Below, in pieces: positions 40,704 to 51,449 of a DNA stretch of 64,000 bases. The stretch spans positions 1-64,000 of the forward strand of contig JABIDS010000014.1 in NCBI GenBank assembly GCA_018651605.1, read 5' to 3'. The notes below the pieces were generated by a model. The model was given only the letters and a program-made list of their open reading frames with translations. It did not search any database and was not told where the DNA came from. The stretch is from an archaeon. GTDB lineage: Archaea > Nanobdellota > Nanobdellia > Pacearchaeales > GW2011-AR1. A program made the position numbers and the translations under genes. Position 1 is the stretch's first letter. Each line of letters begins with the position of its first letter.

Positions 40704-42320
40704 TTAATATCTTATTTTTCTATAACTCCAAATAAATAAAAATAATGGAATGATTGAGAATCCTATTAGGGCTAAGATATCTGGAATGACTTGGTTAAGT
40801 GTGAAACCTTTTATCATTATTGCATTTAAAGCATTATTTGAAAAAGTCATTGGAGTGATGTATGCTACATAATTCATGAAATCTGCCATGATATCTGGAG
40901 GAAAGAATGAATGGGATATCATAAAAGAGGGTATAACAATTAATGGAACAATTACTAGTGCTTGTTGCATTGTTTTAACTCTTGAAGAAATTAAAAGCCC
41001 TATGGATATTGATGCGCAAGCTAATAATGAAAGGATTAATATAACTGCGTAAATAGAACCTGTGATTCTTAAATCGTAAATCCATATTGCTAAAAATAAT
41101 GTATAGAACATTTCGATTATTCCAAAACTGATAAAAACTAAAAATTTTCCTAAAAATACTGTGATGCTTGAAACTGGTGTTGTTGATAATCTGTATAGGG
41201 TATTTTTCTCTTTTTCAGAAATAATATTTAATGCCGGAGCCATTAAACAAACAAAAAATACTATTAATGAAAGAACGCCTGCTCCAAGATAATCAAAATA
41301 TTTTATAGGTCCCTGCATTGCAATATCTTCAATTTTAATTGGTTCTGATAAGAACTTTTTTTCTAATTTTTGAAAATCAAAATTGATAGCTTCTGATTTG
41401 TCATCTGCATCTTTAAACATATCTCTAATATGATTTAATCTATTTTCAACGTCTTTATTTAAAGAAGTATTGATATCTGGAAAGTCAATATCCTTTAGTT
41501 CTTCTCTTAACTCTTGATTTTCTTCAATAGAATAATTAAATTCTGTAATCATTTCTGAAAGGCTTTGTACAATTATTATTTTTTTAACTTCGTCAGATGC
41601 GTTTAAAGATTCCATGCTTTCAAGTGCAATTATAAGTTTATTTAATGAAATTTGGATGTTTTCTGCATCTCTTTCAGCAGTCCATATCCCACTTCTGACT
41701 TTTCTAATAAAATTTTCAAATTCTTCTAAATCACTTCCTTCTCCAGTTTGATTTCTTAAAGTTTCTAAATTAATATCTAAAATATCTGATTCTTTTTCTA
41801 TATCTTTGAGAATGTCTTTGATTTCATCAACTTGTTCTCTTTTGTTCTCTTTTTCAATTTCTAATTCTCCTAAAATATCATTAGTAATATTTTGTAGAGA
41901 ATCTTTGGCAATTTCAACTTGTGCTCCCGATAGTGAGCTGTAAGTTAAAAAATTGGAACTATCTAAATATATTTTTAGGTCTCCTGCAATGGTATTGTTA
42001 ATGTTTTTTTCAAAATCTTTTGGGATATATATTACTGCTCTCACTTTACTTTTTTCTAACATGGATTTTGCTTGTTCAAATGAACCTGTGAATTCTATAA
42101 TATCGAAGAATTCTGATTTTTCAGTAGCATCAAAAACATATTGTGAAAATTGTGTTTTGTCTTCATCAATGATAATTGTATCTAAATGATTTATATCTCC
42201 TGATTGAAAAGAACTTCCAAACATTAAGATGAAAACAATTGGTTGAAGTAGTGAAATAATAAGAAAACCTTTATCGCTAAATAATTGCTTTGTCTCTTTT
42301 TTTAAAACTGTAGTTAACAT
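40704..42320 (-). CDS. ABC-2 type transporter permease
   Basis: 538 residues. One membrane helix at the N-terminus (FLIISLLQPIVFILMFGSS), a roughly 290-residue extracytoplasmic region rich in Glu/Lys coiled coil, then five C-terminal helices from about residue 340 (GAGVLSLIVFFVCLM to IPLFLFIWSYRK). The layout is that of NatB/YhgE-like ABC-2 exporters. Partner ATPase gene lies 1 base upstream on the same strand. Substrate unknown. Confidence 0.85.
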   Translation of the reverse strand: MLTTVLKKETKQLFSDKGFLIISLLQPIVFILMFGSSFQSGDINHLDTIIIDEDKTQFSQYVFDATEKSEFFDIIEFTGSFEQAKSMLEKSKVRAVIYIPKDFEKNINNTIAGDLKIYLDSSNFLTYSSLSGAQVEIAKDSLQNITNDILGELEIEKENKREQVDEIKDILKDIEKESDILDINLETLRNQTGEGSDLEEFENFIRKVRSGIWTAERDAENIQISLNKLIIALESMESLNASDEVKKIIIVQSLSEMITEFNYSIEENQELREELKDIDFPDINTSLNKDVENRLNHIRDMFKDADDKSEAINFDFQKLEKKFLSEPIKIEDIAMQGPIKYFDYLGAGVLSLIVFFVCLMAPALNIISEKEKNTLYRLSTTPVSSITVFLGKFLVFISFGIIEMFYTLFLAIWIYDLRITGSIYAVILILSLLACASISIGLLISSRVKTMQQALVIVPLIVIPSFMISHSFFPPDIMADFMNYVAYITPMTFSNNALNAIMIKGFTLNQVIPDILALIGFSIIPLFLFIWSYRKIRY

Positions 42321-42321
42321 T

Positions 42322-43254
42322 TTATTCTGAATCCATTAATTCAAGCATGACATCTTCTAAGCCTGGGTTGTTTATTTCAATACTTTCAATAAGTTTATCG
42401 TATTTTGCATTTTTATTGACAAAATTTATAATGTCCTTAGAATTATTTTTACTTGAAGAAAATTTTATATAGATTTTATCTTCTTTTAATTCTATATTTT
42501 TATTCAGATGGTCTTTGAAGAATTCTCTTGCAAACTCGGGTTTTTTAAATTCTACTATAATTTTTTCTCCATGAGTTTTTGAGAATTCTTCAATTATTTC
42601 TTCAGTTTTACCGTAAACTATTTTTTTACCTTTATGAAGGAAACAAATACAATCGCAGAGTTCTTCAGCTTCTCTTACAGAATGTGTTGTAATGATAATT
42701 GTTATATATTCTTTAATTCTTTTTAATAAATCTGAGATTATTTTTTTGGTTTCTAAATCAATTCCAACCATTGCTTCATCTAATATTAAAATTTTAGGGT
42801 GTCCTATTAATCCTATGGCTAGAGATGTTCTTCTTTTGTAACCTCCTGATAAATTTTTGACTTTTCTTTTTAAGTCTCCTAATTTTAGGACTTCAGATAG
42901 TTCATTTATTCTTTCGATGATTTCTTGTTTTTTGAGTCCATAAGCATTTCCAAAGAAATATAGATTTTCGTAAATATTTAATTCATCATATAAAGAAATT
43001 TCTTGTGGGACTATTGCAACTTCTTTTTTTAATTCTTTTGTGTAGTTTTCTATTTTTTCTCCGAATATGGAAAAGTCTCCTTCTGAAGGGTCTAGAAGTC
43101 CTGTGATTATATGTAATAAGGTGCTTTTTCCTGCACCATTGCTCCCTAGAAGTCCAAATATTATATTTTGTTTGATATTGAATGAGACTCCTTGTAGGGC
43201 TTTGACGCCTTTGTAATCTTTATGAATGTTATTTATTTTAATGGCCTCTTTCAT
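42322..43254 (-). CDS. ABC transporter ATP-binding protein
   Basis: 310 residues, DRA/NatA-like. Walker A GSNGAGKST near residue 37, Q-loop VPQEISLYDEL, signature LSGGYKRR, Walker B ILILDEAMVGID, and H-loop TTHSVREAEEL. The C-terminal 90 residues are the domain common to drug/Na+ exporter ATPases. It is transcribed before the permease and divergently from rps6e. Confidence 0.93.
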   Translation of the reverse strand: MKEAIKINNIHKDYKGVKALQGVSFNIKQNIIFGLLGSNGAGKSTLLHIITGLLDPSEGDFSIFGEKIENYTKELKKEVAIVPQEISLYDELNIYENLYFFGNAYGLKKQEIIERINELSEVLKLGDLKRKVKNLSGGYKRRTSLAIGLIGHPKILILDEAMVGIDLETKKIISDLLKRIKEYITIIITTHSVREAEELCDCICFLHKGKKIVYGKTEEIIEEFSKTHGEKIIVEFKKPEFAREFFKDHLNKNIELKEDKIYIKFSSSKNNSKDIINFVNKNAKYDKLIESIEINNPGLEDVMLELMDSE

Positions 43255-43432
43255 TGTTTAGTTAGGAATTAGTTGCTTATAAATTTTTTTGAATAAAGAG
43301 CTTTGTTGAAAATTTCCTCTTCTTTAGTATTATCTCTTCCTTAACTGGAATAATGTTGAAACCTTTTACTAATTTCTTTGACAAAGCTTTATGAATGCAA
43401 ACGCTTTTAAACCCCTTTCTCAACTAAATATT

Positions 43433-43843
43433 ATGGTATTTAAAATAAATGTATCGCATAATGGGAAGACTTATAAGTTGGAAACAGAGTCAGAAGTCTT
43501 AGTTGGAAGGGCGATTGGCGAGGTTGTTAAGGGTGATGATATTGATGCTGGTTTGAAAGGATTTGAGTTAGAGATAACTGGGCATTCGGATTTGTCAGGT
43601 ATTCCTGGGTTTAAAGGATTGGAAGGAAATGTTTATCATAAAAGACTTTTAACTTATGGTCCTGGAATGAAAGATAGAAGAAAGGGAATGAGATTGAGAA
43701 AAACTAATCGTGGAGAAGAAGTTAGTTTGAAAACACATCAGGTTAATACTAAAGTTGTTAAAGAAGGTGAGAAAGGGTTTGAAGGTTTGTTTGTTGAAGC
43801 TCCTGTTAAAGAAGAAGCTCCTGCAGAAGATAAGAAAGAGTGA
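43433..43843 (+). CDS. rps6e: Ribosomal protein S6e
   Basis: 136 residues starting at the ATG at 43433 (MVFKINVSHNGKTYK); an in-frame ATG at 43391 lies upstream of the TATA-like TTTTAAACC (43409 region) and is unlikely. Typical archaeal S6e: GRAIGEVVKGDDI, ITGHSDLSGIPGFKG, RKGMRLRKTNRGEEVS. C-terminus is Glu/Ala-rich. S6e is commonly next to aIF2 gamma in archaea, here with two minus-strand orphan genes between. Confidence 0.95.
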   Translation: MVFKINVSHNGKTYKLETESEVLVGRAIGEVVKGDDIDAGLKGFELEITGHSDLSGIPGFKGLEGNVYHKRLLTYGPGMKDRRKGMRLRKTNRGEEVSLKTHQVNTKVVKEGEKGFEGLFVEAPVKEEAPAEDKKE

Positions 43844-43850
43844 TTGATTA

Positions 43851-44213
43851 TTAGTTGTTATTTGGAATATTATTAAGTTTTTCTTCTAATGAATTAATGT
43901 CTTTGTTGAGTTTTATATGTCTTGCTTCATTAGTGCCGAAACCAAGTTCTCCGAGTCCTGGTAATGTTCCTGAAATTTCAAGCATAACATCCATTGATCT
44001 TTTTGAAGCTTCACGAGATTTTTTAATTAGTTCTTTAGTTTTATTGTAGTCTTTAATTTTGAATGCAAGTTCTGCGGCATTTAGGAGTGGGCCTGCATAA
44101 ATTGATTGCGAATATCCCCATACGGCTTCAGCATAATCTTTATTTTCTTCACAAACTTCAGCGTAGTGGATTGGATCGTCTTTTTTTAATTGTGCTAGTT
44201 CTGTGTTGTTCAT
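43851..44213 (-). CDS. Unknown helical 120-residue protein
   Basis: All-helical, with repeats resembling a TPR-like arrangement (DPIHYAEVCEENKDYAEAV, LNAAELAFKIKDYNKTKEL). Ends PNNN. No enzymatic motif. Convergent with rps6e, 8 bases apart. Confidence 0.6.
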   Translation of the reverse strand: MNNTELAQLKKDDPIHYAEVCEENKDYAEAVWGYSQSIYAGPLLNAAELAFKIKDYNKTKELIKKSREASKRSMDVMLEISGTLPGLGELGFGTNEARHIKLNKDINSLEEKLNNIPNNN

Positions 44214-44288
44214 AGGATAATTAGTTGAGGAGGGAATATATAGTTAGTCAATATATTTTATAGTTGGGATATTGAAGTATTAATTGAT

Positions 44289-44633
44289 TTATTGTCCGTA
44301 AAATCTTCCTAAAAGATTTAATGCTATTGTTTTTGTAGTTGCTTGAGAGCTTCTATTTTCTTCGTAGATTGTATCAAGAGTTAATTTTATGATGTCTCTG
44401 AATTCTTTTTTTTCAAAAATTGAAGGTTTGAATGGTTTTGGTAGCCTTCCTATAATGTAAATTTCTGTAGTGTCATGATTCTCTTTTGAATTATTATTTA
44501 ATAAAAAACTATTTTCCGCCCAAAAACACATTTGTTCTAATAATTCTTTTCTTAATTTAGCTTTAGCTATTCTTGATTCTTGTTCTGTTTCTCCGTTGTT
44601 TGTATACAATATTTGTTGTTGTAATTGGTTCAT
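44289..44633 (-). CDS. Unknown helical 114-residue protein
   Basis: Starts MNQLQQQILYTNNGET; helical and polar, with ALNLLGRFYGQ at the C-terminus. A TTTTATAA (minus strand, about 44654-44661) lies near 25 bases upstream, leaderless. No family recognised. Divergent from aIF2 gamma. Confidence 0.6.
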   Translation of the reverse strand: MNQLQQQILYTNNGETEQESRIAKAKLRKELLEQMCFWAENSFLLNNNSKENHDTTEIYIIGRLPKPFKPSIFEKKEFRDIIKLTLDTIYEENRSSQATTKTIALNLLGRFYGQ

Positions 44634-44711
44634 TGTGGTTTTAATTTATGTGGGTTTATAAAATTATCTCTCAACCAACATCCTTAAAAACCCTTTGTAT
44701 TTGTAATAAAT

Positions 44712-45884
44712 ATGGATAAGAAACAAGATATTAGTAAAATGGAAATGTTGAACATTGGGATAGTTGGACATATTGATCATGGTAAGACGACTTTGCTTTC
44801 TCGGATTACTGGGAAGTTTGCAGATACGCATTCTGAAGAGTTGAAGAGAGGGATTACTATTAAGTTGGGTTATGCTGATGTTATTTTAGAGAAGGGTTCG
44901 AAATCGCGTTATGTGAGCTTTGTGGATTGTCCTGGGCATGAGATGTTGATGGCTACGATGCTTAGTGGTGCGGCGTTGATTGATGCGGCTGTTTTGGTTG
45001 TTGCTGCTAATGAAGGGATTAAGCCTCAGACTAAGGAGCATTTGATTGCATTGCAGGCAAAGAAGGTTGATAAGATTTTGATTGTTCAGAATAAGATAGA
45101 TTTGGTTAGTAAGGAAGATGCTGTTAAGAATTATAATGAGATAAAGAAGTTTGTGAAGGGGACTATTGCTGAGTCTGCTGAGATTATTCCGGTTTCTGCG
45201 CAGCAAGAGATTAATATTGATAAGATTAAGGATTGGCTTTTGGGAACTGAGATTCCTGTTCGTAATTTGGATTCGCCTTCTGAGTTTTTGATTGCTAGGA
45301 GTTTTGATATTAATAAACCTGGGACAAAGGCGAAGGATTTGCATGGAGGGGTTTTGGCTGGGATATTGAAGAGGGGAGTTATTAAGGTTGGAGATGAGAT
45401 TGAGATTAAGCCAGGTATTGAGGAGACTCATGCTAATCAGACTGCGTTTAAATCTGTTAAGACTAAGATTGTTTCTATATTTCGTGGGAATTATTCTATT
45501 AATGAGGCAGGGCCTGGAGGTTCGTTGGCTTTTGAAACTGAGTTGGATAATGTTTTGACAAAGACTGATTCTTTGTCTGGTTCAATAGCATCTGCAGTTG
45601 GTTCATTGCCTGAGATTTCTAAGACTTTGAAGTTGAAGTATTCTTTATTTGATGAGTTGGTTGGTGAGGAGAAGGCTTCTAAGATTAATGATTTGGTAAT
45701 GTCTGAAATGATTATGCTTTCAATTAATACTTCTATAACTGTTGGGCAGATTAAGAAGTTGTCTGGTGATGAGGTTGAGTTTGCTTTGAAGATTCCTATT
45801 GTTCCTATTAAGGGAGATAGTGTTGGTTTGGCGAGGAATATTCATGGGCACTGGCGGTTGGTGGGGTTTGGTGAGATAATATAG
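44712..45884 (+). CDS. eif2g: Translation initiation factor aIF2, gamma subunit
   Basis: 390 residues. G1 is GHIDHGKT, G3 is DCPGHEML, G4 is NKID; RGITIKLGYAD is the switch I region, and the domain II/III features FDINKPGTKAKDLHGGVLAG and IVPIKGDSVGLARNI are typical. Binds initiator tRNA. The zinc knuckle cysteines of some homologues are absent. A start at 44739 is possible. Stop TAG is followed at once by a family B-like repeat. Confidence 0.96.
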   Translation: MDKKQDISKMEMLNIGIVGHIDHGKTTLLSRITGKFADTHSEELKRGITIKLGYADVILEKGSKSRYVSFVDCPGHEMLMATMLSGAALIDAAVLVVAANEGIKPQTKEHLIALQAKKVDKILIVQNKIDLVSKEDAVKNYNEIKKFVKGTIAESAEIIPVSAQQEINIDKIKDWLLGTEIPVRNLDSPSEFLIARSFDINKPGTKAKDLHGGVLAGILKRGVIKVGDEIEIKPGIEETHANQTAFKSVKTKIVSIFRGNYSINEAGPGGSLAFETELDNVLTKTDSLSGSIASAVGSLPEISKTLKLKYSLFDELVGEEKASKINDLVMSEMIMLSINTSITVGQIKKLSGDEVEFALKIPIVPIKGDSVGLARNIHGHWRLVGFGEII

Positions 45885-45885
45885 G

Positions 45886-45988
45886 TTTGCTTCGCAAACG
45901 AGCTTATTTTATGTCAAAGTGCCTGACTTTGTCAAGGCACTTTTCTAATTTTCTTGAAAGTGTGTGTATTTTAGATTTTTTGATGAGG
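45886..45988 (+). repeat. Probable family B repeat, copy 4
   Basis: Two hairpins directly after the aIF2 gamma stop: TTTGC-TTC-GCAAA (45886-45898) and AAAGTGCC (45916-45923) with GGCACTTT (45936-45943). The loop TGACTTTGTCAA matches the apical part of copy 1. The tail (TTCTTGAAAG ... GATGAGG) is a diverged version of the family tail. Confidence 0.6.
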
Positions 45989-46036
45989 GGTTTTTCTTTA
46001 GAAATAGTTTTTGTTTTTAAATAATTAGCAAGGATT

Positions 46037-48619
46037 TCAAACCAAACTCTTCTGTCCATCTTCTTCATTACTTTTTTCTGTCATTTCTTTTTCTTTGGCT
46101 TTGTCTAATCTTGAAATATCTCCGACTTTGTCGCCTTGTTGGAGTTTTATTATTCTTACTCCTGATGTGACTCTGCCCATTACTCTGATGTCTTTGATTC
46201 CTGAACGGATTACAATTCCCTTTATTGTTGAGACGACGAAGGCGTCTCCTTCTTTGACGTCTATGCTGGCTACAATGTTTCCTGTTTTTTCGTTTACTTT
46301 TAGGTTGATGACTCCTTTTCCTGCTCTTCCTGTTAATCTGTAGTCTTCGACTTTGCTTCTTTTACCATATCCTTTTTCAGTTATTGTTAGGATTGAGCTT
46401 CCTTTGTCTACTATCATTTCTGTGCTTACGACTTCATCTCTAGGGTTTAGTTTTATTCCTGTTACTCCATAACTCGCTCTTCCCATGTTTCTGACTTCAT
46501 TTGAGTTAAATCTTATGGCTTGCCCTTTCTTTGAGATTAGCATGACTTCTTGATTATCTGAAATTCTTTTTACATCTACGACTTTGTCTGAATTGTCTAA
46601 TGGGAGATTTATTATTCTTACTCCACTGTTTCTTGGTTTTGCAAACATATCTAATCTTATTTTTTTGACCTGTCCTTTTCTTGTTCCCATGAATAGATAT
46701 CCTTCGTTGAAGTCTTTGACTGAGATTACATTTGTTATTTTGTCATCTTTTATATTTAGTAAGTTGACTATTGCTTGTCCTTTTCCGTATCTTTGTGTTT
46801 CTGGGACTTTGTGAGCTTTTAACCAGAATAGTCTTCCTCTTTCTGTGAATAATAGTAACATGTCGTGAGTTGAGCAAGAGATTAGTTGTTTAACAAAGTC
46901 TTCTGAAGAGAGTTCTGCCCCTATGACTCCTTTGCCTCCTCGTTTTTGTTCGTTGTAGGCTTTGAATGGCATTCGCTTAATGTAGCCCTTATCTGTGATT
47001 GTGATAATGACATCTTTCTTTTGCACTAAGTCTCTTTCATCAATTTCTTTGATACTTTTAAGAATACTGCTTCTTCTTTTATCTCCATATTTGTCTTTTA
47101 ATTCAGTTAGTTCTTTTTTTATTATTTTGAAAATTTCATTTTCATCTGCTAAGATTTTTCTTAGTTTAGCAATTAATTCTAATAATTCTTTTTCTTCCCT
47201 TTCTAATTTTTCTCTTTCTAATGCTGTTAATTGTTTTAGAGTCATGTCTAAGATGGCATCTGTTTGTCTTTTAGATAGGTTGAATTTTCTTTGTAGAACT
47301 TCTCCGGCTTCTGTTGCGTTTTTACTTTTTTTAATAAGTGTAATGACTTCATCTAAATTTTGTAATGCAATTAATAATCCTTTGACAATATGTTCTCTAG
47401 CTTCTGCTTTTTTTAAATCAAACTGGGTTCTTTTTCGTACCATTTTTCTTCGGTGTTTAATGTAACACATTATGATTTTCTTTAATGAAAATGTTTTAGG
47501 GATTCCTGCTTCAAGTGCAACTAAAATTGCATCGAATTTTGTTTGTAGTTTTGTTGATTTGTATAATCTGTTGATTGTGAATTGGGAGCTTGCTCCTTTT
47601 TTTAATTCAATTACTATTCTAACTTTTCCTTTAGAAGATTCATCTCTTAAATCTGAGATTTCAGTTAATTTTTTGTCTCTAACTAATTCTGCTATTTGTT
47701 TGACTAAATTTGCTTTGTTTACTTGGTAAGGTATTTCTGTTATGATAATAATTTCTTTCCCTTTTCTTTCTTCTGTGGTTATTTTTCCTCGAATGATAAA
47801 ACTTCCTTTTCCTTCCTCATATAATTCTTTTATATTTTCTGCAACAAGTTTACCTCCTGTTGGTAAGTCTGGACCTGGAATTATTTCCATTAGTTGATCT
47901 GTGGTAATTTGAGGATTATTTATTGTTGCAATAACTCCTTCACAAACTTCTGTTAAATTGTGTGGTGGAATATTTGTAGTCATACCGACCGCTATACCTG
48001 AACTTCCATTTATTAATAAATTGGGAACTTTTCCTGGAAGGACAACGGGTTCTTTTTCTGAGTTGTCAAAGTTAGAAGCCATTTTTACTGTTTCTTTATC
48101 TAGGTCTTGTAATAATTCTACTGATAATTTTTCTAGTTTTGCTTCTGTATATCTCATTGCTGCCGCCCTATCTCCATCCATTGAACCGAAATTTCCTTGT
48201 CCTATAACTAAAGGATATCTTAAACTGAAGTTTTGTGCCATTCTAACCATTGCATCATAAACTGCAGTATCTCCGTGAGGATGGTATTTACCAATTACAT
48301 CTCCAACAATTCTTGCTGATTTTTTAGTCATTCCTTTTTCAAGTCCCATTTTTTTCATTGCAAAAAGAATTCTTCTATGAACTGGTTTTAGGCCGTCTTC
48401 TACTGATGGGAGAGCTCTGCTTACGATTACACTCATAGCATAATCAATATACGCTTTTTTCATTTCATTTGTAATTTCTGAGTTAATTGTCCTATCTTCA
48501 TTTAGGTCTTTTAAATTGATTGTAGTTTTTTCTAAGTGTTCTGTGTCTCCGTTTGTAGGAGTTGTTTCACTATTGTTGTTTTCGGTTTCTTCAATGTTGT
48601 TTGGTTGTTCTTCTGACAT
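46037..48619 (-). CDS. gyrA: DNA gyrase subunit A
   Basis: 860 residues. After an Asn/Glu/Thr-rich N-terminal 40 residues come [17 protein letters not shown], the catalytic Tyr in [11 protein letters not shown], and [13 protein letters not shown]. The C-terminal beta-pinwheel has the GyrA-box as [11 protein letters not shown], the mark of true gyrase with negative supercoiling activity. This is a bacterial-type enzyme, present in several archaeal groups after transfer. Its leader has a hairpin with a G-quadruplex motif. Transcribed with gyrB and gmhA. Confidence 0.96.
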   Translation of the reverse strand: MSEEQPNNIEETENNNSETTPTNGDTEHLEKTTINLKDLNEDRTINSEITNEMKKAYIDYAMSVIVSRALPSVEDGLKPVHRRILFAMKKMGLEKGMTKKSARIVGDVIGKYHPHGDTAVYDAMVRMAQNFSLRYPLVIGQGNFGSMDGDRAAAMRYTEAKLEKLSVELLQDLDKETVKMASNFDNSEKEPVVLPGKVPNLLINGSSGIAVGMTTNIPPHNLTEVCEGVIATINNPQITTDQLMEIIPGPDLPTGGKLVAENIKELYEEGKGSFIIRGKITTEERKGKEIIIITEIPYQVNKANLVKQIAELVRDKKLTEISDLRDESSKGKVRIVIELKKGASSQFTINRLYKSTKLQTKFDAILVALEAGIPKTFSLKKIIMCYIKHRRKMVRKRTQFDLKKAEAREHIVKGLLIALQNLDEVITLIKKSKNATEAGEVLQRKFNLSKRQTDAILDMTLKQLTALEREKLEREEKELLELIAKLRKILADENEIFKIIKKELTELKDKYGDKRRSSILKSIKEIDERDLVQKKDVIITITDKGYIKRMPFKAYNEQKRGGKGVIGAELSSEDFVKQLISCSTHDMLLLFTERGRLFWLKAHKVPETQRYGKGQAIVNLLNIKDDKITNVISVKDFNEGYLFMGTRKGQVKKIRLDMFAKPRNSGVRIINLPLDNSDKVVDVKRISDNQEVMLISKKGQAIRFNSNEVRNMGRASYGVTGIKLNPRDEVVSTEMIVDKGSSILTITEKGYGKRSKVEDYRLTGRAGKGVINLKVNEKTGNIVASIDVKEGDAFVVSTIKGIVIRSGIKDIRVMGRVTSGVRIIKLQQGDKVGDISRLDKAKEKEMTEKSNEEDGQKSLV

Positions 48620-48633
48620 TTTTGTTTTTATCC

Positions 48634-48702
48634 TTTGAAATTTATCTTATTTTGGTTGCACCCGCCCACCCTCCCTGAATGGATAAATTTCAAACCTCCT
48701 CC
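48634..48702 (-). promoter_or_regulatory. gyrA leader: 13-bp stem enclosing a G-quadruplex motif
   Basis: Perfect inverted repeat TTTGAAATTTATC (48634-48646 and 48682-48694) flanks a 35-base loop that on the minus (coding) strand contains GGGAGGGTGGGCGGG, four G-triplets with one-base loops (48661-48675). GGAGGAGG (48695-48702 minus) lies just upstream of the stem, and the gyrA ATG is 15 bases downstream. Confidence 0.7.
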
Positions 48703-48713
48703 TTAAGTAATAC

Positions 48714-49337
48714 TTAAATTAGTCCTCCCTCATGAGATGATGTTTTATTTTCTTCCTCTGTAGGTTTAGACATTTCTTTTTCTACTAATTCGCAAATAGT
48801 ATGATAAGCAACCATATGTGATTCTTGTATTCTGGGTGTGTCATCTGAAGGAATATTTATGTTAGCATCGCTTAGGTCTTTCATTTTTCCACCTTCGTGT
48901 CCTGTGAAGGTTATGATTCTTAGGCCTATTTTTTTTGCTTCTTCTATTGCTTTGATTATATTTTCTGAATTACCTGATGTTGATATTCCTATTAAAATAT
49001 CTTCTTTTTTTCCTAATGCTTCGACTTGTCTTGAAAATATTGTTTCGAATTCGTAGTCGTTTCCCCATGCAGTTAATATTGATGTGTCTGTTGTGAGCGC
49101 TATTGCTGGAAGTCCTTTTCTTTCCATTTTGTATCTTCCTACTAATTCTCCTGTAATGTGTTGAGCATCTGCTGCTGAACCTCCGTTGCCACAGATTAAA
49201 ATTTTGCCATTGTTTTTTAGACTTTCTATAATTATGTTTGTTGAAATTCTAATTGCGTTGATTGCATTTGAGTCTTCTAAGAATCTTTTTTTAGTTTCAA
49301 TACTTTCTTGAATTCTTTGTTTTATTATTTCTTCCAT
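48714..49337 (-). CDS. gmhA: SIS-domain phosphoheptose isomerase
   Basis: 208 residues from the ATG at 49337, 2 bases after the gyrB stop; an ATG at 49349 overlaps gyrB. GmhA-like: [23 protein letters not shown] near residue 45, [14 protein letters not shown] (sugar-phosphate SIS motif) and [13 protein letters not shown] near the end. The enzyme converts sedoheptulose 7-phosphate to glycero-manno-heptose 7-phosphate. It sits between the two gyrase genes, probably in one operon, far from the glycan locus it might serve. Confidence 0.9.
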   Translation of the reverse strand: MEEIIKQRIQESIETKKRFLEDSNAINAIRISTNIIIESLKNNGKILICGNGGSAADAQHITGELVGRYKMERKGLPAIALTTDTSILTAWGNDYEFETIFSRQVEALGKKEDILIGISTSGNSENIIKAIEEAKKIGLRIITFTGHEGGKMKDLSDANINIPSDDTPRIQESHMVAYHTICELVEKEMSKPTEEENKTSSHEGGLI

Positions 49338-49338
49338 T

Positions 49339-51225
49339 TTAAATGTCAACCTCTGCGATATTTGCGTTTACTTCAATGAATTTTCTTCTTGGTGCAACAA
49401 CATCTCCCATTAACATTGAGAATGTTTCATCTGCTAAAACCGCATCTTCTATCATGACTTTTTTTAGGATTCTTGTTTTAGGGTTCATTGTTGTATCCCA
49501 TAACTGTACTGGATTCATTTCTCCTAATCCTTTAAACCTTTGAATATCTGGTGTTCCTCCTAACTTCTCAACTATTTTTTTTAATTCTTCGTCAGAATAA
49601 ACATAATAGTCTTTCTTTTTTCTAATTCTATAAAGTGGTGAAACTGCTACGTAAACATTTCCGTTTTCAATTAATTCTGGAACATATCTGTAAAAGAAAG
49701 TTAGGAGAAGAGTCATTATGTGTTGGCCGTCAACATCTGCATCTGTCATTATTATTACCTTGTTGTATCTTAATTTTTTTATATCAAAATTTTCTTTAAC
49801 TCCTGTTCCTATTGCAGTAATTAGATTTATGATTTCTTCTGAAGATAATGCTTTAGTTGGATTTGATTTTTCAACGTTTAATATTTTACCTTTTAGTGGA
49901 AGGATTGCTTGAAATTCTTTTTCCCTTGCCATTTTAGATGAACCTGCTGCTGAATCTCCTTCTACAATATAAAGTTCTGTTTTTTCTATTTTCTTTGAAG
50001 AGCAATCTGATAATTTTCCTGGTAAACCTGAAAGTCCACCCATTGCGTTTTTTCTTCTAACTAAATCCCGAGCTTTTCTTGCAGCATTTCTTGCTTTAGC
50101 AGAAGCAACAACTTTTTGCGCGATTTTATTTGAGATTGAAGGATTTTCTTCTAAGAATTCTGTTAAAGCAACATAAACCATTGAATCTACAATTCCTTTC
50201 ATTTCTGAGTTTCCTAATTTTGTTTTTGTTTGTCCTTCAAATTGGGGCTCTCTCATTTTAACATTTACTATTGCAACAATTCCTTCACGAGCATCGTCTC
50301 CACTTAGTTTTTCATTTTTTAACATTCCTTTTTTTGTTATGTAATCATTGATTCCTCTTGTTAGGGCAGTTTTAAAACCTGAGATGTGTGTTCCACCCTC
50401 AGTAGTATTAATAGTATTAACAAATCCAAAGATATTATCATTATATCCATCTGTGTATTGCATTGCTATTTCTATGCTATTACCGTCTAGTTCTTTTTTG
50501 AAATAAATTGGTTTATGTATGACTGCTTTTGTTTTATTTATGTGATTAACGAATTCAGTTAATCCTCCTGTATAATGAAAGATTTCTTTTTTCCCATCTC
50601 TTTCATCTTTTAAAATTATTTTAACAGGATTTAAGAATGCTATTTCTTGGAGTCTTTTTTTAAGGACACTGAAATCAAATGTAGTTGTAGAGAATATTTC
50701 TTTATCTGGGTAGAATAATATTTCAGTTCCTGTTTCGTTTTTGTCACATTTGCCAATAGTTTTCATATTATATTTTGGTTTTCCTATTACGTATTCTTGT
50801 TGATGGACTTTTCCGTTTCTTTTTACTTTTGCAGATAGTTTTATTGAAAGTGCATTGACGACACTAACGCCTACACCATGTAATCCTCCTGATATTTGAT
50901 ATGCTGATTTTTCAAATTTTCCTCCTGCGTGTAATTTGGTTAGTGCGATTTCTAATGCTGGTTTTTTGAATTTGGGATGAGTGTCTACAGGGATTCCTCT
51001 TCCATTATCTTGGACTAGCAGTCCTCCGTCTTTTTGGATTGTTACTTGAACAAGAGTGCAAAAACCTGCTAAGCATTCATCAATAGAATTATCTACAACT
51101 TCGTAAACTAAATGGTGCAAACCATCCTTGCCAGTGCTACCAATATACATTGCAGGTCGTTTTCTTACTGCTTCGAGTCCTTCAAGAACTTTTATTTGTT
51201 CTGCCTTATAGTTTTCTTTTGTCAT
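49339..51225 (-). CDS. gyrB: DNA gyrase subunit B
   Basis: 628 residues, in the short form that lacks the large insertion of proteobacterial GyrB. GHKL ATPase: [57 protein letters not shown] and [12 protein letters not shown]-terminal [17 protein letters not shown]. First gene of the gyrB-gmhA-gyrA unit. The 224-base upstream gap holds TATA-like sequences and an imperfect inverted repeat but no gene. Confidence 0.96.
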   Translation of the reverse strand: MTKENYKAEQIKVLEGLEAVRKRPAMYIGSTGKDGLHHLVYEVVDNSIDECLAGFCTLVQVTIQKDGGLLVQDNGRGIPVDTHPKFKKPALEIALTKLHAGGKFEKSAYQISGGLHGVGVSVVNALSIKLSAKVKRNGKVHQQEYVIGKPKYNMKTIGKCDKNETGTEILFYPDKEIFSTTTFDFSVLKKRLQEIAFLNPVKIILKDERDGKKEIFHYTGGLTEFVNHINKTKAVIHKPIYFKKELDGNSIEIAMQYTDGYNDNIFGFVNTINTTEGGTHISGFKTALTRGINDYITKKGMLKNEKLSGDDAREGIVAIVNVKMREPQFEGQTKTKLGNSEMKGIVDSMVYVALTEFLEENPSISNKIAQKVVASAKARNAARKARDLVRRKNAMGGLSGLPGKLSDCSSKKIEKTELYIVEGDSAAGSSKMAREKEFQAILPLKGKILNVEKSNPTKALSSEEIINLITAIGTGVKENFDIKKLRYNKVIIMTDADVDGQHIMTLLLTFFYRYVPELIENGNVYVAVSPLYRIRKKKDYYVYSDEELKKIVEKLGGTPDIQRFKGLGEMNPVQLWDTTMNPKTRILKKVMIEDAVLADETFSMLMGDVVAPRRKFIEVNANIAEVDI

Positions 51226-51449
51226 TTATTTTATGGATTTTTCTTTAACTTATTAAATTTTTAATTGGAAAATCTTAGTTAAAAAACATCTGATTATGGT
51301 TTAATGAAGGCGGTTCTCTTTATAAACTTTTCTATAGTGTTTTGCCATTTATCGTCGGTGAAATGGTTAATGTTATCCTTATGAAGTATATTCTTTATCG
51401 ATGAGTATATATTGATAAAACTTATTAAGGGACTTTTTCTTTTGGTAGA

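Noticed and set aside
46995..47465. Plus-strand frames of 76-156 codons across gyrA
   Set aside because: Shadows of gyrA, which is unambiguous on the minus strand.
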